A stretch of DNA of 64,000 nucleotides from positions 7,006,001 through 7,070,000 of the forward strand of contig NZ_CP089312.1 of the NCBI RefSeq assembly GCF_021545335.1, given 5' to 3'. This stretch comes from Streptomyces sp. GQFP (GTDB taxonomy: Bacteria; Actinomycetota; Actinomycetes; Streptomycetales; Streptomycetaceae). Position numbers and translations under genes: made by a program. Numbering within the stretch: the stretch's first letter is position 1; every line of letters starts with the position of its first letter. This document shows, in pieces, positions 17,687 to 26,349 of this stretch. The notes beneath the pieces are model-generated. The model was not told where the DNA came from, ran no database searches, and saw nothing but the letters and a program-made list of their open reading frames with translations.

Positions 17687-18013
17687 TCAGGCGGCGTGCT
17701 CGGCGGGTCCGGCCGCGACCGGACGTCCGGCGCGGGCCCATGCGCCGGTGTCGCCGGCCACGGAGTAGGCGTCGATGCCAAGGGAGTTCATCCGGTCGGC
17801 GGCGGTCCTGCTGCGGTTGCCGCTGGCGCAGATCACGAACACCGGCCGGCCGGCGGGCAGTTCACCGCACCGCACGGGCACGGTCCGCAGTGCCATCGGC
17901 CGCGCGCCCGGCACGTGCCCGGCCGCGTACTCGTCCGCTTCCCGTACGTCGACGACGAGCGCGCCGTCGGCCCAGGCCGCTGCGAACGCTTCCTGTGTCA
18001 CTTCACGAGCCAC
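17687..18013 (-). CDS. Single-domain rhodanese (108 aa)
   Basis: Rhodanese fold with VVDVREADEYAAGHVPGA (CH2A-like motif) and the active-site loop VICASGNRSR, whose Cys would carry the persulfide. A GTG at 18013 is chosen: it lies 7 nt after GAGGAGG, while the overlapping ATG at 18018 runs into a stop within a few codons. First gene of a small operon with the SQR remnant. A CstR-type operator overlaps the leader at 18031-18044, so induction by sulfane sulfur is likely. Confidence 0.88.
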   Translation of the reverse strand: MAREVTQEAFAAAWADGALVVDVREADEYAAGHVPGARPMALRTVPVRCGELPAGRPVFVICASGNRSRTAADRMNSLGIDAYSVAGDTGAWARAGRPVAAGPAEHAA

Positions 18014-18025
18014 TTCATTGCCTCC

Positions 18026-19570
18026 TCAATTACCCCCAGGGGTATCTCTCCAGCGAGAGTGCGGCGGCCCTGAGGGGAGCGTCAAATACCCCTGAGGGTA
18101 TTTGCCCCGGGAGGTAAGACGCGGCTCGACACCGGAGCCGGAAACGAGCCGTGAGCCGTGTGGCGCGGACCTGGGCAGCCGCAGCGTCATCCGCGTCCCG
18201 CCGCCCGGTCCGGAGTCCGCGGCGACCGTGCCGCCGTGGGCGGTGACCAGCTCCTTGACCACGGCCAGACCGATGCCGCTGCCGCCCGTGGAACGAGCGC
18301 GGGCCCCGCGCCACAGACGGTCGAAGACGTGCGGCAGCTCGTCGGCGGGGATGCCCGGACCGGTGTCCGTCACCTCCGCGAGCGCCTCGGAGGGCGTGGC
18401 GGAGGTGGTGACGGTGACGGTGTCGCCGGGACGGCAGTGGCGGGCTGCGTTGCTCAGCAGGTTGCCGAGGGCCTGGTGCAGGCGATCGGCGTCCGCGCGG
18501 ACCAGCAGGGGAGAGGGGCCCGGGACGGTGCGTACGGTCAGCCCTGCCGTGCGCAGCTCCGCCTCGTGCTCGGCCGCCGCGGCGACGGCCAGGGCGGTCA
18601 GATCCACCTCGGACAGGTGCAGGGACAGCCGGGCCGACTCGGCCTCCGCGAGTTCCCCGAGGTCGTCGATGATGCGGCCCAGCCGCAGTGCCTGGTCGTG
18701 CAGGGAGGCCAGGCGCTCGGCCGACGGGTCGGCGTAGCCGTCGCGCAGTTCTTCCAGCCCCGCCTGCAACGAGGCCAGGGGCGTACGCAGTTCGTGGGCG
18801 ACGTCCGCGGCCAGCCGGTGGCGGGCCTGCTCGACGTGGTTGACGTCGTCGGCCATGGCGTCGAAGGCGCGAGAGAGGTCGCCGAGTTCTCCGGGTGCGT
18901 CGACGCGGGCCCTCGCGGTGCGGTCTCCGCCGGCGAGCGCGCGGGCGGTGGCCGCGACCCGGACCACGGGAGCGGTCAGACGCCGGGTGACGAACCAGCT
19001 CACGGCCAACGCCAGGGCGACGGCGCCGACGGCAGCCGCGACCACCCATCCCCAGGCCACGGACAGGCCCGCCGACCCCGAGTCGGCCGAGAAGACGAGG
19101 CGTACGGAGCCGACGGTGCTGCCGTCGACCACCACGGGCGCGCTCGCGCCGGGTCCCGAGCCGGTGCCCTGCCCGTGATGCCCGGGGCCCGAGCCGGACA
19201 TGCCGTGCTCGTCCTCCGACCCGGCACCGGAGCCACCGGACATCACCTCGTCGTCCGCGTCGCGCACCGTGAGCACCGCGCCGGCGCCGGTTGCGACGGA
19301 GCGCGCGGCCGACAGATCGGCCGATGCCCAACCGCCCGCAGTCCGGTAGGCGGCGGCTGCGGCTGCGGCCACCCGGGAGGCGGTGCGCTGACGGTCCGCC
19401 TGGTGGGCACTGCTGAGCCCGCGGTCGGTTCCGACGAGCGCGGCGACCGTCAGCAGGGCCACGGACGCCAATGCCACCATGGCGAACGCGGCGAACAGCC
19501 GTCGGCCAAGCGGGCCGAGCCCACCGGATGGTCGAACGCCGGAGCGCGGCGAACGTGGCTCACGCGTCAT
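18026..19570 (-). CDS. Sensor histidine kinase (514 aa) of an OmpR-type two-component system
   Basis: Membrane helix at about 25-47, an extracytoplasmic loop rich in Gly, Ser, His and Met (GMSGSGPGHHGQGTGSGPG), a second helix at about 168-190, then HAMP, HisKA (VAHELRTPLASLQ) and HATPase_c (NLLSNAARH, DTGPGIP, GGSGIGLAVVKEL). The His/Met-rich loop could bind a metal, but this is a guess. Its start overlaps the regulator's stop by 11 nt, so the two are coupled. The kinase domain ends naturally near GGTRMTLRLPRSAP; about 40 further residues run through the leader and both CstR-type operators of the next operon, suggesting that the original stop was lost or that the tail is a late extension. Confidence 0.9.
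   Translation of the reverse strand: MTREPRSPRSGVRPSGGLGPLGRRLFAAFAMVALASVALLTVAALVGTDRGLSSAHQADRQRTASRVAAAAAAAYRTAGGWASADLSAARSVATGAGAVLTVRDADDEVMSGGSGAGSEDEHGMSGSGPGHHGQGTGSGPGASAPVVVDGSTVGSVRLVFSADSGSAGLSVAWGWVVAAAVGAVALALAVSWFVTRRLTAPVVRVAATARALAGGDRTARARVDAPGELGDLSRAFDAMADDVNHVEQARHRLAADVAHELRTPLASLQAGLEELRDGYADPSAERLASLHDQALRLGRIIDDLGELAEAESARLSLHLSEVDLTALAVAAAAEHEAELRTAGLTVRTVPGPSPLLVRADADRLHQALGNLLSNAARHCRPGDTVTVTTSATPSEALAEVTDTGPGIPADELPHVFDRLWRGARARSTGGSGIGLAVVKELVTAHGGTVAADSGPGGGTRMTLRLPRSAPHGSRLVSGSGVEPRLTSRGKYPQGYLTLPSGPPHSRWRDTPGGN
18031..18100. promoter_or_regulatory. Two CsoR/CstR-type operators upstream of rhodanese-SQR operon
   Basis: TACCCCCAGGGGTA (18031-18044) and TACCCCTGAGGGTA (18087-18100, extended to AAATACCCCTGAGGGTATTT) are near-perfect palindromes of the type bound by CsoR-family repressors. 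Both also lie inside the 3' end of the kinase reading frame. Confidence 0.75.
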
Positions 19571-20255
19571 GGGCCCACCCCAGCCGGTAGCCCACGCCCA
19601 GCACCGTCTCCACGAGCTCGGGGCCGGCGCTCCCGAGCTTGTGGCGCAGGTTCTTCACATGCGAGTCGATCGTCCGCTCGTATCCGGCGAACTCGTATCC
19701 GCGTACCCGGTTGACCAGCTCGTAGCGCGAGTACACCCGGCCCGGCACCGACGCGAGCGTGGTCAGCAGCCCCCACTCGGTGGGCGTCAGCTCCAGCGGC
19801 ACTCCGCCGAGGGCCACCTCGTGCCGGGCCTCGTCGATCCGCAGCCGCCCCTCGCCGTACGACGCGACGGGCGCCGCTCCCGTCGCCGTACCCCGGGCGC
19901 GCTGCAGCACCGCACCCACCCGCAGCACCACCTCGGTGGGACTGAACGGCTTGGTCACGTAGTCGTCGGCGCCCAGCCGCAGCCCGTGGATGCGGTCCTC
20001 GACGGTGCTGCGCGCGGTCAGGACCACCACCGGCACCCGTCCGTGCTCGCGGGCCTCACGCAGCACCTCGTCCCCGTCCACGTCCGGCAGCCCGAGATCC
20101 AGGAGCGTCAGGTCGATCCCACGCTCGCCGAGCAGCCGTACGGCCTCGGCGCCCGAGCCGGTCGTCAGCACGCCGTATCCCGCGCGCTCCAGGTAGCGGC
20201 GCAGCAGCTCGCGGATCTCCTTCTCGTCCTCGACGACGAGCACGGTGGTGGTCAT
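19560..20255 (-). CDS. OmpR/PhoB-family response regulator (231 aa)
   Basis: Receiver domain with VLVVEDEKEIRELLRRYL and the phospho-acceptor in LTLLDLGLPDVDGDE, then a winged-helix DNA-binding domain (LTPTEWGLLTTLAS, YSRYELVNRVRGYEF, DSHVKNLRHKLG). Coupled to the downstream kinase. Divergent from the secreted DUF2202 gene at 20427, which is a plausible target. A palindrome at 20291-20306 lies between them. Confidence 0.93.
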   Translation of the reverse strand: MTTTVLVVEDEKEIRELLRRYLERAGYGVLTTGSGAEAVRLLGERGIDLTLLDLGLPDVDGDEVLREAREHGRVPVVVLTARSTVEDRIHGLRLGADDYVTKPFSPTEVVLRVGAVLQRARGTATGAAPVASYGEGRLRIDEARHEVALGGVPLELTPTEWGLLTTLASVPGRVYSRYELVNRVRGYEFAGYERTIDSHVKNLRHKLGSAGPELVETVLGVGYRLGWAHDA

Positions 20256-20290
20256 GTCTCACACTTATGCGCCACACGCACGCTCCGGGA

Positions 20291-20306
20291 GGGGCCGAAC
20301 AGCCCC
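20291..20306. promoter_or_regulatory. DosR/OsdR-like palindrome
   Basis: GGGGCCGAACAGCCCC has 5-bp perfect arms (GGGGC/GCCCC) and lies 35 bp before the regulator start and 120 bp before the DUF2202 start, so it could act on either. Confidence 0.5.
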
Positions 20307-20426
20307 AACCCCGCGTCGGCCGTCTCCATCCCGTCTCCACACGCACCGCACGGCGACTGCAGGGGCCGGCGCGACGGTGACGGTGTGGGAACGGGAGACG
20401 CTCCCACGAAACCGAGGAGGTTCGCC

Positions 20427-21107
20427 ATGAAGCGCAACATCAAGATCGCGACAGCGGTCACCGCGGGTGCGCTCGCCATCGGCGGCGTGCTGGCGGTGGG
20501 CCCGGTGATCGCGGAACCCGGTGGCGGCGGGCCGGTGGCCGCGCGGACCATGCCCCAGGGCATGTTGTCGGACGCTCAGCACCAGGCGCGTCACCACGGC
20601 GGCACCACGGACGGCATCCGGCAGCACGACGGGACCTGCGACGGAGCCGCGCTGGCCGAGCAGGGCACCCTGACAGCCGCTCAGAAGGCCACGCTGGCGG
20701 GCATGGCCGAGGAGGAGAAGCTCGCGCACGACCTCTACACGGCGTTCGCGGACCGCTACGACGTGCGGGTCTTCGAGCGGATTTCGGCGGCCGAGACCCA
20801 GCACCTGACCGCCGTGCGCACCTTGCTGGACCGCTACGACGTGACCGACCCGACCGCCGGCAAGCCGGCCGGTGAGTTCGCCGACCCGGGCGTGCAGGCC
20901 ACCTACGACCGGCTCCTGAAGCAGGGCGAGGACAGCCTGTCCGGAGCCCTGGCAGCAGGCCGTACGGTCGAGACCGACGACATCGCCGCACTGAACAAGG
21001 CGCTGTCCGGACTCACCGCCCCGGACACGCGCCAGGTGTACACCAACCTGCTCGCCGCCTCGGAGCGGCATCTGACGGCATTCGAGCACTGGATCGCCGA
21101 CGAGTAG
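20427..21107 (+). CDS. Secreted DUF2202 ferritin-like protein (226 aa)
   Basis: Signal peptide with a KRN start, hydrophobic core (AVTAGALAIGGVLAVGPVIA) and probable cleavage near residue 30. The mature part holds a four-helix DUF2202 domain: MAEEEKLAHDLYTAF, FERISAAETQHLTAVRTLL and AASERHLTAFEHWI supply the E/H residues expected of a ferritin-like di-metal site. Function in this family is not established; iron or oxygen chemistry is a reasonable guess. ATG 20427 follows CGAGGAGG. A strong terminator follows, so it is monocistronic. Divergent from the OmpR-type regulator. A broken second copy lies at 31795-32085. Confidence 0.85.
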   Translation: MKRNIKIATAVTAGALAIGGVLAVGPVIAEPGGGGPVAARTMPQGMLSDAQHQARHHGGTTDGIRQHDGTCDGAALAEQGTLTAAQKATLAGMAEEEKLAHDLYTAFADRYDVRVFERISAAETQHLTAVRTLLDRYDVTDPTAGKPAGEFADPGVQATYDRLLKQGEDSLSGALAAGRTVETDDIAALNKALSGLTAPDTRQVYTNLLAASERHLTAFEHWIADE

Positions 21108-21130
21108 GACGAGTAGGACGAGTGAAGGGA

Positions 21131-21163
21131 GACGGTCCCGGCCTGTACCTGGCCGGGACCGTC
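21131..21163 (+). terminator. Rho-independent-type hairpin after DUF2202 gene
   Basis: A 13-bp perfect stem (GACGGTCCCGGCC / GGCCGGGACCGTC) with a 7-nt loop, 23 bp after the stop. No T-run follows, as is usual in Streptomyces. It may end transcripts from both sides. Confidence 0.8.
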
Positions 21164-21199
21164 GGGGTTCGTCGGCGAGAGGCCGGCGCCTGCACGGCC

Positions 21200-21454
21200 G
21201 CTGTTGGGGTCCCCGCACGCCCTGCGGCGGCGCAGCGCGAACAGGGTGGTCATCGTGCCGGCGGTCAGCAGGCCGGCGCCGACGGCGATCGGCAGGGCGG
21301 GAGAGGTGGAGCTGCTGTCGGCGGCGTTCTGCGCCTTGAGGTCCTGTTGGCTGACCGGCACGGCGGCCGGACCGCCCTTCGCCTTCGTGCCGCCGGCCTG
21401 GACAGTCGGGCCGGTGACGGCGTCCGCGTCGTCTCGAAGTGGGCACGCTCTCAC
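21200..21454 (-). pseudogene. C-terminal fragment of a membrane-anchored surface protein
   Basis: A minus-strand frame ends in STSPALPIAVGAGLLTAGTM, TTLFALRRRRA, a hydrophobic helix followed by an arginine tail, as in proteins found next to class F sortases in Streptomyces. The upstream part (VQAGGTKAKGGPAAVPVSQQ) is low-complexity. No convincing start or complete domain is present and no sortase gene is adjacent, so it looks like a leftover. Confidence 0.35.
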
Positions 21455-21546
21455 CGAGCCCCGCGCGTCGAAGACCTGTTGTGGGCCTACGACCAGCTAC
21501 CGGGTCCGGGCCAGTAGGGTCCGGGCAGGAACGGCGATGACGGTTG

Positions 21547-21789
21547 TCAGCCGTTGATGTCGGTGAGGAGTTCGCGGATCTGGGCGGGGGTGGGGACACG
21601 GCCGGAGGTGAGGACTTTCTCGTCGACGACGAGGGCGGGCGTACTCATGATCCCGTAGGCGGCGATGGTGGGGTAGTCGGTGATCTTCTCGATCGTGGCG
21701 TCGAGACCGAGGGCGTTCACGGCTTCGCGGGTCGCGCGTTCCAGGGCGCGGCAGTTGGCGCAGCCGGGGCCGAGTACCTTGATGATCAT
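21547..21789 (-). CDS. Thioredoxin-like small redox protein (80 aa)
   Basis: A short thioredoxin fold starting MIIKVLGPGCANCRALE, with CxxC at about residues 10-13, and the cis-Pro segment YGIMSTPALVVDEKVL. Proteins of this size usually accompany YraQ/ArsP-type permeases and probably reduce a substrate or the permease. The gene follows the permease by 31 bp and closes the arsR-permease-thioredoxin operon. Confidence 0.88.
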   Translation of the reverse strand: MIIKVLGPGCANCRALERATREAVNALGLDATIEKITDYPTIAAYGIMSTPALVVDEKVLTSGRVPTPAQIRELLTDING

Positions 21790-21820
21790 GGCGGGGTGTC
21801 CTTTCGGGATCGTGGGCGGG

Positions 21821-22870
21821 TCAGACGAGGATGAGGTTGAACAGGTAGCCGACGGCGACGATGCCGGTGGCCACGACGGCCACGAAGGCGGCCAGCAGCT
21901 GCGGTTTCAGCACGCGGCGCAGCAGGATCATCTCGGGCAGCGAGAGGGCGACGACGCTCATCATGAAGGCGAGCAGGGTGCCCATCGGGAGTCCCTTCTC
22001 GTACATGGCCTGGACGAGCGGCATGACGCCGGCGGCGTTGGAGTACAGGGGCACGCCGACGGCGACGGCGAGCAGGACGCCGAAGGCGTTGCCGCCTCCG
22101 GCATGGGAGGTGAAGAAGTCGGCCGGTGCCCAGCCGTGGATGACGGCACCGAGGCCGATGCCGACGAGCAGGTAGGGCCAGATCTTGCGCAGGATCGTGG
22201 TGACCTCTTCGGCGCCCATCTGGAGGCGCTGGGCGAACGTGAGGCCGGCGGTGGAGTCGATGACCTGGCCGCCCAGGCGGGTCTCGAACACGAAGGGTTC
22301 GACCCATTTCTGTACGCCGAGGCGGCCCAGAGTCCAGCCGGCGACGACGGCCACACTCAGGCCGGCCACGATGTAGAGAGCTGTGATCCGCCAGCCGAAC
22401 AGGGTGAACAGCAGGCCGATCGCGATCTCGTTGACCAGCGGGCTGGCGATGAGGAAGCTCAGCGTGACGCCGATCGGGACGCCGGCGGCGACGAACCCGA
22501 TGAACGCCGGTACGGCGCTGCACGAGCAGAACGGGGTGATCACGCCCAGGCCGGCGGCCATGACGTTGCCGACACCCTCCCGCCTGCCGCCGAGCAGCGC
22601 GCGGGTGCGTTCGATGCTCATGTAGGAGCGCAGCACGGTGACGACGAAGATGATGCCCGCCAGCAGCAGGGCGATCTTGACCGTGTCGTAGCAGAAGAAG
22701 CGGATCGTCTCGGTCGGCCGGGCGTCGGCCCGTAGTCCGGCGACATCGTGGAGCAGCCGGTCCCACACCCATCCGTTGATCCAGTAGGCGAGTATCCAGG
22801 CACCCGCGGCACCGGCCAGGGCCAGCGTCCTGCCGCGGGTCGAGGCGGGCAGCCGGTCGGCGATGCTCAT
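21821..22870 (-). CDS. YraQ/ArsP-type permease (349 aa)
   Basis: About eight membrane helices in two inverted halves. Signature segments are GVITPFCSCSAVPAFIGFV, with the conserved Cys pair, and VGVPLYSNAAGVMPL. Family members export methylarsenite (ArsP) or are linked to cytoplasmic thiol chemistry; the substrate here is not clear. The ATG at 22870 overlaps the ArsR stop by 4 nt (ATGA), giving coupled translation. The ArsR regulator and the thioredoxin support a thiol-reactive metalloid or sulfur substrate. Confidence 0.88.
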   Translation of the reverse strand: MSIADRLPASTRGRTLALAGAAGAWILAYWINGWVWDRLLHDVAGLRADARPTETIRFFCYDTVKIALLLAGIIFVVTVLRSYMSIERTRALLGGRREGVGNVMAAGLGVITPFCSCSAVPAFIGFVAAGVPIGVTLSFLIASPLVNEIAIGLLFTLFGWRITALYIVAGLSVAVVAGWTLGRLGVQKWVEPFVFETRLGGQVIDSTAGLTFAQRLQMGAEEVTTILRKIWPYLLVGIGLGAVIHGWAPADFFTSHAGGGNAFGVLLAVAVGVPLYSNAAGVMPLVQAMYEKGLPMGTLLAFMMSVVALSLPEMILLRRVLKPQLLAAFVAVVATGIVAVGYLFNLILV

Positions 22871-23208
22871 GGCCGCACCCGCCCCGGCGCGGGCAGTCCG
22901 GGCAGCGACGAGCGCATGCGGGCGAGTGCATCGTCGGCGAGGGCGTAGTCGATCCAGCGGCCCCGTCGGCTGGTGGTCACCAGACCGGACTCGCGCAGCA
23001 CCTTGAGGTGGTAGCTGAGCAGGTTCGCGGCGATCGGCAGGTGCTCCTGCAGGCTGCACACGCACGCCCGTCCGCGCACGAGCTGTTGCAGCACGCTCCA
23101 GCGGACCGGGTCGGCGACGACCTGCAGCAGGGACACCGATGCGGCTGCCGCCAGGTCCGCTTCGAGGAGCGGTCCGACGGTCGTTTCAGTCCCTGTTGAA
23201 TCAATCAT
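22867..23208 (-). CDS. ArsR-family repressor with CxC metalloid-site motif (113 aa)
   Basis: Winged helix with ACVCSLQEHL in helix 3, the position of the As(III)/Sb(III) cysteines of classical ArsR, followed by LLSYHLKVLRESGLVTTSRRGRWIDY. The start ATG at 23208 lies within the palindrome TCAATCATGCTTGA (23201-23214), which is probably its own operator, giving autoregulation by blocking the leader. Leads the permease-thioredoxin operon. Distinct from the Rv0081-like ArsR pair at 58-60 kb, which lack this Cys pair. Confidence 0.9.
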   Translation of the reverse strand: MIDSTGTETTVGPLLEADLAAAASVSLLQVVADPVRWSVLQQLVRGRACVCSLQEHLPIAANLLSYHLKVLRESGLVTTSRRGRWIDYALADDALARMRSSLPGLPAPGRVRP

Positions 23209-23477
23209 GCTTGAAGTGTGGATCGCCCCGGTCCACGTCGACCCGGGCCGGAAGGGTACCGGCACATCGACGAACGGACCTTCCTCCGTGGCCCGTTCGG
23301 CTCTGGTGAACGCGGCAGCACCCCGCTGCGGACACCTCATGGGACGGGGCGGGCCGGTACCTGGAGAGGGTGATCGGGCGAGCTGTCGCGTCCTGGCGTG
23401 GGTCCGGGCTCCGTACGCCCTGCGCGCGGTCAGCGCAGTGCCGGGACGCAATCGCATACGGCCGGCTCCTGCGCCGC
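23209..23477. other. Intergenic leader region, nothing recognised
   Basis: Holds the promoter of the ArsR operon. Apart from the palindrome at its left end I see no gene or repeat. Confidence 0.4.
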
Positions 23478-23765
23478 ATGACCGTTGACTCACCGGACAC
23501 ACGGGTGACGCCGTGGACGCTGAACGGGCTGGTCCTCCCGCCCGACGACACCTTCCCCGACGGACTCACGATCGCCGGGCGACGCCGTCCCGTGTACGTC
23601 ACAGAGTTTGCACCACTCGGCCGGTACCGCTCGGTCGCCCTCGTCGGCGACGTCTCGGGACTGTCCGGACCGGAACCGGCCCGCACGCTCGCCCGGTCCT
23701 GGGTGGAACCGCTGCGCACAGCCGTGGAAACGGCGCGGACCCCATACCCCGGAGCCGCCCGGTGA
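23478..23765 (+). CDS. Hypothetical protein (95 aa), possibly a fragment
   Basis: The frame from ATG 23478 shows strong GC at third positions and normal codon choice (TVDSPDTRVTPWTLNGLVLP, later ALVGDVSGLSGPEPARTLAR). No ribosome site stands out and no family is recognised. It could be the remaining end of a larger gene. No functional call is possible. Confidence 0.35.
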   Translation: MTVDSPDTRVTPWTLNGLVLPPDDTFPDGLTIAGRRRPVYVTEFAPLGRYRSVALVGDVSGLSGPEPARTLARSWVEPLRTAVETARTPYPGAAR

Positions 23766-23934
23766 GCAGCCGTGCCGCAGGTATCCACAAGATCCACGGC
23801 ACCGCCCAAGTGCGCGTTTCCGGCCGTTCGTCCACCAACTCGCGGGGTATCCGGGCGAGGACGTCTCGACCGCCCGTGCACCCAGCGGCCGGTGTGCGGC
23901 CGACACCGGATGCGGGCGCTCGCCCCGCGGTACG

Positions 23935-24339
23935 TCAGCTGTCCGCGCCGGCTGCGGTGAGGGCGGCAAGGGCGGCGTCGAGGCGGCGGGTGGCCTCTTC
24001 GGCGACGGGGCGCAGGGCGTCGAGTCCGGTGAGGGCGATCATCGTGTTCGGGTCGAGGGCCTGTACGGCGGTGCGGTCGCCGTCGCGGCGGACGACGACG
24101 TTGCAGGGCAGCAGCAGTCCGATGGTGCGGTCGGTCTCCAGGGCGCGGTGGGCGAGGGAAGGGTTGCAGGCGCCGAGGATGACGTAGTCCTCCATGTCGT
24201 GGTCGAGCTTGGCCTTGAGGGTGGCGGTGACGTCGATCTCGGTGAGGATGCCGAAGCCCTGGGCGGCAAGGGCGTCGCGGGTGCGGGCGACGGTGGTGGC
24301 GAAGTCGGTGTCGAGGTGCACGGTGCGGTCGTAGCGCAT
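23935..24339 (-). CDS. DUF302 protein (134 aa)
   Basis: DUF302 domain: MRYDRTVHLDTDFATTVART, then FGILTEIDVTATLKAKLD, YVILGACNPSLAHRALE and LLLPCNVVVR. The two conserved Cys (in GACNPS and LPCNVV) suggest thiol or metal chemistry. DUF302 genes are often found beside CstR/CsoR-controlled sulfur genes; the exact role is unknown. ATG 24339 follows AGAAGGACC. Divergent from the persulfide dioxygenase gene, with two CstR-type operators between. Confidence 0.88.
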   Translation of the reverse strand: MRYDRTVHLDTDFATTVARTRDALAAQGFGILTEIDVTATLKAKLDHDMEDYVILGACNPSLAHRALETDRTIGLLLPCNVVVRRDGDRTAVQALDPNTMIALTGLDALRPVAEEATRRLDAALAALTAAGADS

Positions 24340-24441
24340 GGCTGTGGTCCTTCTGGTCGGCTCGCGTGGCGGGGGACGGGTGTCCGGCCGTGTGCGAGGT
24401 ACTCGTGAGGTGTTTCCCGGGGCTTTTCCTGCCCTGGGAAA

Positions 24442-24490
24442 TACCCCCCGGGGTACTGGTGTTACGGTTGTAAGCATACCCCCCGGGGTA
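24442..24490. promoter_or_regulatory. Two perfect CsoR/CstR-type operators (DUF302 / persulfide dioxygenase)
   Basis: TACCCCCCGGGGTA occurs twice, at 24442-24455 and 24477-24490, starts 35 bp apart, in the divergent promoter. Both copies are identical and fully palindromic, the clearest operators of this class in the window. Confidence 0.8.
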
Positions 24491-24515
24491 ATTCTTCGCT
24501 GGAAGGGAGTACCGC

Positions 24516-25883
24516 GTGTTCTTCGTCGACACGATCGAGGTGGCAGGGCTCGGCAACCGCAGTTACCTGGCGGGCGGTGAGCGGACGGCGGTGGCGGTCG
24601 ACCCGCCCCGTGACGTCGACCAGATGATCGCGGTGGCCGCCCGGCGCGGGGTGCGGATCTCGCACGTCGTCGAGACGCACCTCCACAACGACTACGTCAC
24701 CGGAGGCCTGGAGCTGGCCCGGATCACGGGTGCGGCCTATCTCGTCCCTGCCGGGGCCAGGGTCTCCTTCGCGCGGATACCGGTACAGGACGGCGACCGT
24801 ACGGAGATCGACGCCGATGCCGGACTGACCCTGCGCGCCGTGGCGACGCCCGGTCACACCCCGCACCACACCTCCTACGTGCTGGAGGGGAACGGCGTGG
24901 CGGTCGCGGTGTTCACCGGCGGCTCGCTGCTGATCGGCACGGTGGGCCGCCCGGATCTCGTGGAGCCTCGGCTGACCGAGCGGCTCGCCCGCGCCCAGCA
25001 CGCCTCCGCACACCGTCTCGCCGCCGAACTGCCGGACGAGACCGAGGTGTTGCCCACGCACGGATTCGGCAGCTTCTGCTCGTCCGCCCAGGCGGAGGGG
25101 AGCGCCACGACCATCGGCAAGGAGAAGGCGTCCAACGAGGCCCTCACCCGGGACGTCGACACCTTCGTCGCCGACCTGCTGGCCGGCCTGGACGACATCC
25201 CCGCCTACTACACGCACATGGGCCCTGCCAACGCCGCCGGACCCACGCCCGTCGACCTGACCCCACCCGCCGTCGCCGACGCCGAGGAGATAGCCGCCCG
25301 GCTGGCGGCAGGGGAGTGGGTGGTGGACCTGCGCAACCGCGTCGCCTTCGCCGAAGGGCACGTGTCCGGCTCGTTCAACTTCGAGGCCGAGGGCCAACCC
25401 GCCACGTATCTGGCCTGGCTGATCCCGTGGGGCAAGCCCGTGACGCTGCTGGCCGAGTCGCCCGAGCAACTCGCCGCCGCCCAGCGCGAGCTGGTCCGGG
25501 TCGGCATCGACCGCCCCGCCGCCGCGGCCACCGGCGCACCGGCCGACTGGGTGCCCGAGGGCAAGGCACCGGCCTCCTTCCGGCGTGCGACGTTCGCCGA
25601 CCTCGCGGGGCGGCGCCCCGTGGCGGCCGTCGTCGTCCTCGATGTGCGACGCGGCTCGGAGCGGGCGGCCGGCTACATCGAGGGTTCGGTCCACATCCCG
25701 GTCCACGCCCTGCACCGCCGCCTCGGGGAGGTTCCCGCCGGTGAGGTGTGGGTGCACTGCGCGGGCGGGATGCGTGCCGCGATCGCCGCCTCCCTGCTGG
25801 ACGCGGCCGGTCGTGAGGTCGTGGCCGTGGACGACTCCTTCGACGCGGCCGAGAAGGCGGGCCTCGCCGTACGGACGCCCTGA
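24516..25883 (+). CDS. Persulfide dioxygenase (ETHE1-type) fused to two rhodanese domains (455 aa)
   Basis: N-terminal metallo-beta-lactamase domain (about 1-240) with the ETHE1-class metal motif ETHLHNDYVTGG and later TPGHTPHHTSYV and LPTHGFGSFCSS. Then an inactive rhodanese (about 255-345, no Cys in the loop) and an active one (about 360-455) with VHCAGGMRA, Cys about 415. CstB of Staphylococcus and related enzymes with this layout oxidise glutathione/CoA-type persulfides to sulfite and then form thiosulfate; in actinomycetes mycothiol persulfide is the likely substrate. GTG 24516 follows GGAAGGGAG. First gene of an operon with a rhodanese and a TauE/SafE transporter, behind two operators. 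Confidence 0.93.
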   Translation: MFFVDTIEVAGLGNRSYLAGGERTAVAVDPPRDVDQMIAVAARRGVRISHVVETHLHNDYVTGGLELARITGAAYLVPAGARVSFARIPVQDGDRTEIDADAGLTLRAVATPGHTPHHTSYVLEGNGVAVAVFTGGSLLIGTVGRPDLVEPRLTERLARAQHASAHRLAAELPDETEVLPTHGFGSFCSSAQAEGSATTIGKEKASNEALTRDVDTFVADLLAGLDDIPAYYTHMGPANAAGPTPVDLTPPAVADAEEIAARLAAGEWVVDLRNRVAFAEGHVSGSFNFEAEGQPATYLAWLIPWGKPVTLLAESPEQLAAAQRELVRVGIDRPAAAATGAPADWVPEGKAPASFRRATFADLAGRRPVAAVVVLDVRRGSERAAGYIEGSVHIPVHALHRRLGEVPAGEVWVHCAGGMRAAIAASLLDAAGREVVAVDDSFDAAEKAGLAVRTP

Positions 25884-25953
25884 CGGCATCGGATGCCGTA
25901 GGCGTTCCGCCGATCTTCACTTCCGACACGGAAAGCAGGAGCCAGAAACCGAC

Positions 25954-26349
25954 ATGAGCATCTTCCGACAAGTACGGGGCGGCGCAGGCCGCGTGAGCGT
26001 GCAGGAGGCGGCGATACGCACCGGGCACGGCAACGCCGCCGCTAGTGGCAGCGGCGGTGACGCCGTGCTGCTGGACGTGCGCGAGCCGTACGAGTGGCAG
26101 GCGGGCCGCGCGCCGCGCGCCGTGCATCTGCCGCTGTCGGCGCCGGCCGTCGGGGCGGGGCTGCCGTCTCACGCGCAGGCGCGGCCCCTGGTCGTGATCT
26201 GCCGCTCCGGCAACCGCTCCCGGCGGGCCGCGGAACTGTTGGCCACTCGCGGCGCGGAGGCGGTGGACGTGATCGGCGGGATGTGCGACTGGGCGGAGGC
26301 GGGGCTGCCGGTGGTGGATCCGCAGGGCGGGAACGGCACCGTCGCGTGA
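25954..26349 (+). CDS. Rhodanese (131 aa)
   Basis: Single rhodanese domain: VLLDVREPYEWQAGRAPRAV and the active loop VICRSGNRSRR with the persulfide Cys. The N-terminal 35 residues are a loosely conserved extension. ATG 25954 follows GCAGGAGCC. Its stop overlaps the transporter start (GCGTGAG), so the two are translated together. Confidence 0.9.
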   Translation: MSIFRQVRGGAGRVSVQEAAIRTGHGNAAASGSGGDAVLLDVREPYEWQAGRAPRAVHLPLSAPAVGAGLPSHAQARPLVVICRSGNRSRRAAELLATRGAEAVDVIGGMCDWAEAGLPVVDPQGGNGTVA

